From Cyanobium sp. FGCU52 (lineage in GTDB: Bacteria > Cyanobacteriota > Cyanobacteriia > PCC-6307 > Cyanobiaceae), in contig JANWUS010000055.1 of the NCBI GenBank assembly GCA_024958715.1, forward strand, positions 1-64,000: 64,000 bases of DNA, given 5' to 3'. Shown piece by piece: positions 62,876 to 64,000 of this stretch. The notes beneath the pieces are model-generated. The model was given only the letters and a program-made list of their open reading frames with translations. It was not told where the DNA came from and ran no database searches. How positions within the stretch are numbered: position 1 is the first letter of the stretch; each line of letters opens with the position of its first letter. Both the position numbers and the translations under genes were made by a program.

Positions 62876-64000
62876 GTGACCCGCGCCTGCGGCGTGCTGC
62901 TGCACCCCACCGCCCTGCCGGGGACTGCGCCCTGCGGCACCCTGGGAGCAGCCGCCCGCGACTGGATCGCGCTGCTGGCCCGCGAGGGCGTGGGCGTGTG
63001 GCAGCTGCTGCCCCTGGCCCCCACCGATGGCACCGGCTCGCCCTACAGCTCCCCCAGCGGCTCGGCCCTCAATCCCTGGCTGATCGATGTCGACGATCTG
63101 ATCGCCGACGGCCTGCTTCTGCCGGCCGACCGCCAGGCCCTCCAGCCGGAGGGCGATCCGGGCCGGCTCGATCCGGCGGCCGCCAGCCGCCGGGCCGCTG
63201 CCGTGGGGGCGGCCCTGCGCCAGCGCTGGCCCGCCCAGCCGGCGGAGCGGCGCCAGGCCTTCGAGAGCTGGAGGCAGCGCCAGCGCGGCTGGCTGGTGGA
63301 TCACTGCCGCTTCATGGTGCTGCGGCGCCTCCAGGACGGCAGGCCCTGGTGGGAGTGGCCCGGGTCCCTGGCCCAGCGCCAGGGCCGGGCCCTGCGGGCG
63401 CTGGAGGACAGCCAGGCCCCCGCGCTGCTGGAGGAGGCGCTGCTGCAGTGGCAGCTCCAGCTGCAGTGGGACCGGCTGCGGGGGCTGGCCCATCGCAGCG
63501 GCGTGCGCCTGGTGGGGGATCTGCCCTTCTACGTCGCCCACGACAGCGCCGACGTCTGGAGCCACCGCGGCCTGTTCTCCCTGCGCCTCGACGGCAGCCT
63601 GGAACTGCAGAGCGGCGTCCCGCCCGATTACTTCTCCGCCACCGGCCAGCTCTGGGGCACACCGGTGTACCGCTGGTCGCGCCACTGGCTCGGGGCCTTC
63701 CGCTGGTGGCTGGACCGGCTCGAGCGCCAGCTGGAGCTGTTCGATCTGCTGCGCCTCGATCACTTCCGCGCCCTTGAGGCCTACTGGGCCGTGCCCGGCA
63801 GCGATGCCACCGCCGAGAACGGCCGCTGGAAGCCATCGCCGGGCGGCCCCCTGCTGGCCCTGCTCCAGCGCCGCTGCCGGCGCCGCGGCCTGCTGCTGGC
63901 CGATGGCCGCCTGCCGCTGATCGCCGAGGATCTCGGGGTGATCACGCCGCCGGTGGAGGCCCTGCGCGATCGCTTCGCCCTGCCGGGCATGAAGATCCTG
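62876..64000 (+). CDS. malQ: 4-alpha-glucanotransferase (partial, 3' end beyond window)
   Basis: The first 375 codons are present, from GTG 62876 (VTRACGVLLHPTALPG). Motifs of GH77 amylomaltase are WQLLPLAPTDGTGSPYSSPS, VGDLPFYVAHDSADVW, the nucleophile Asp in LLRLDHFRALEAYWAVP (about 295) and the acid/base Glu in LIAEDLGVIT (about 351). The remaining C-terminal part is outside the window. The enzyme rearranges maltodextrins during glycogen breakdown. It is co-directional with bciB. Confidence 0.95.
   Translation, partial: MTRACGVLLHPTALPGTAPCGTLGAAARDWIALLAREGVGVWQLLPLAPTDGTGSPYSSPSGSALNPWLIDVDDLIADGLLLPADRQALQPEGDPGRLDPAAASRRAAAVGAALRQRWPAQPAERRQAFESWRQRQRGWLVDHCRFMVLRRLQDGRPWWEWPGSLAQRQGRALRALEDSQAPALLEEALLQWQLQLQWDRLRGLAHRSGVRLVGDLPFYVAHDSADVWSHRGLFSLRLDGSLELQSGVPPDYFSATGQLWGTPVYRWSRHWLGAFRWWLDRLERQLELFDLLRLDHFRALEAYWAVPGSDATAENGRWKPSPGGPLLALLQRRCRRRGLLLADGRLPLIAEDLGVITPPVEALRDRFALPGMKIL

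Overview
The window is a contiguous piece of a high-GC, gene-dense unicellular cyanobacterial chromosome. It most resembles the Synechococcus/Cyanobium (alpha-cyanobacterial) lineage. Evidence for this is ferredoxin-NADP reductase with an N-terminal CpcD-like linker domain (petH), the clock output kinase SasA, a ferredoxin-type 8-vinyl reductase (bciB), the zwf-opcA pair, crtE, and the short, overlapping, mostly Shine-Dalgarno-poor gene starts typical of the group. No rRNA operon, CRISPR array, transposase, integrase or phage gene was seen. One tRNA (Glu, anticodon TTC) is present.

Layout. 1-7.2 kb: a truncated CHASE-like sensor remnant, then an apparent operon of a membrane diguanylate cyclase, two paralogous amino-acid binding proteins, two permeases and an ATPase (Aap/Bzt-type general amino-acid importer). 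7.3-12.1 kb: an unknown secreted or anchored protein, a GAP-family membrane protein, and an overlapping pair encoding an acetolactate-decarboxylase-like/CARDB protein and a fusion of a dicarboxylate/amino-acid symporter with a periplasmic binding domain. 12.2-19.8 kb: a GH57 glucan enzyme, a NYN-domain protein, leuA, membrane proteins, an orphan sugar ABC permease and a TIM-barrel isomerase-like protein. 19.85-27.4 kb: the most interesting region. A consensus NtcA box and a guanidine-I riboswitch precede a tight operon of Ni-dependent guanidine hydrolase, its HypA/HypB-like maturation factors, a glutamine-synthetase-family ligase, a complete ABC importer and a Rieske oxygenase. 27.4-41.9 kb: a PGM1-like ATP-grasp protein with two small partners, SemiSWEET plus two CrcB/Fluc genes, a 7TM-HD phosphodiesterase, folD, an HpsJ-like protein, a low-GC secreted protein with a C-terminal anchor motif, crtE, a PAP2-like protein, a RecD-like helicase without a standard start codon, a second GAP-family protein, acylphosphatase and cobB. 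41.9-52.3 kb: opcA, zwf, petH, a SRPBCC protein, tRNA-Glu, sasA, two unknown proteins and pepN. 52.5-64 kb: a second anchor-motif protein broken by one in-frame stop, an AraC regulator with a large zinc metallopeptidase, a GHL10-like glycosidase, prs, a LytR-CpsA-Psr protein, bciB and the first 1125 bases of malQ.

How the genes fit together. Several blocks concern nitrogen: the amino-acid importer, and above all the guanidine block. There a nitrogen-status promoter (NtcA) and a ligand sensor (riboswitch) appear stacked ahead of genes that would import a substrate, possibly trim it oxidatively, hydrolyse guanidine to urea and ammonia, and assimilate or conjugate nitrogen. GdmH-GhaA-GhaB with a guanidine-I riboswitch is established in cyanobacteria. 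The combination here with a GS-family ligase, a TauABC/SsuABC-like importer and a Rieske oxygenase is, as far as I know, not functionally described. The zwf-opcA-petH block serves the oxidative pentose phosphate pathway and NADPH supply, and GH57 and malQ serve glycogen metabolism.

All calls come from reading the sequence. No database search was run. Many start codons are inferred from homology-like N-termini and from overlaps.
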